DNA from: Dryococelus australis | Lineage: Eukaryota > Arthropoda > Insecta > Phasmatodea > Phasmatidae | Direction: 5' to 3' | DNA length: 64,000 bases | Assembly (NCBI GenBank): GCA_029891345.1 | Contig: CM056993.1 | Span: forward strand, 231,293,488-231,357,487 | Shown here: piece by piece, positions 63,772-64,000 of the stretch | How the letters are laid out: the number at the start of each line of letters is the position of its first letter | Numbering within the stretch: the stretch's first letter is position 1 | Notes under the pieces: generated by a model | The model's database searches: none | Told to the model about the DNA's origin: nothing | Seen by the model: the letters and a program-made list of their open reading frames with translations, nothing else | Program-made: the position numbers and the translations under genes

Positions 63772-64000
63772 ACAGAACATGGGAGTGTTTGTAGTGTTCA
63801 GTCCCACCACAGACGGCGATAATTGTTGTTACACCACGTGGCATTAAGAGAAAGAAACTTTGGATGTCTTCCTGGGCTTCTCCATCCATGTTGCTACAAT
63901 CGCTGTCCAAATTTCATCCGTTGTGGCCTCAAGTGTCCTTTGGCAGGCGGATGATCGAATGAACATAGAGCACATGGTGTTGATGGTGAGAGATACGGTG
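63772..64000 (-). pseudogene. Tc1/mariner transposase, C-terminal remnant, runs off window
   Basis: Read downward from the right edge: a proline/threonine segment (LPKDT in one frame, CQRTLEATTDEIWTAIVATW in the next), then in a shifted frame FFLLMPRGVTTIIAVCGGTEHY. This follows the end of Tc1-type transposases (L..al..eW..Ip...I..LI.SMPRRV.AVI.A.GG.T.Y). At least two frame changes are needed. The catalytic DDE part would lie beyond 64000. Confidence 0.6.

Overview
This window looks like repeat-rich, AT-rich intergenic or intronic DNA from a large animal genome, most likely an insect. It has no operons and no bacterial gene density. It holds tRNA-derived SINEs, a MITE family, a Ty3/gypsy element, cut-and-paste transposons and a Polinton (Maverick). 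Peptides read through the SINEs remind me of hypothetical proteins predicted in stick-insect genomes; that is recollection, not evidence. I found no intact host gene, and every coding region I could recognise is a broken transposable element.

Layout. 0-5.3 kb: AT-rich, with only the tail of a SINE at the left edge. 5.36-6.77 kb: a foldback element with arms of about 600 and 460 bp. 7.3-7.9 kb: a 52-bp tandem array and a TA run. 10.2-11.4 kb: a MITE, a SINE and a second MITE side by side. 15.07-21.0 kb: a minus-strand Ty3/gypsy element (nucleocapsid knuckle, reverse transcriptase, RNase H, integrase) whose integrase region is split by a 2.6-kb DNA transposon with a DUF7869-type, possibly Sola, transposase. 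23.4-24.4 kb: a satellite of about 325 bp with long G runs. 27.7-31.7 kb: several different tandem arrays packed together. 35.8-38.8 kb: a second SINE and MITE cluster.

45.13-61.84 kb is the main result. Two long inverted repeats (about 760 and 830 bp) face each other 16.7 kb apart and enclose a protein-primed type B DNA polymerase pseudogene at 47.99-51.57 kb. Size, terminal repeats and polymerase together fit a nearly full-length but degenerate Polinton. A small zinc-finger-like protein remnant lies at 57.3-57.8 kb. The integrase, packaging ATPase, protease and capsid genes could not be recognised.

62-64 kb: a C/A-rich low-complexity stretch, then the C-terminus of a Tc1/mariner transposase running off the right edge.

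The elements do not cooperate as a pathway. The window records layered insertions: the DNA transposon is younger than the gypsy copy it interrupts, and SINEs and MITEs sit next to one another in two clusters.
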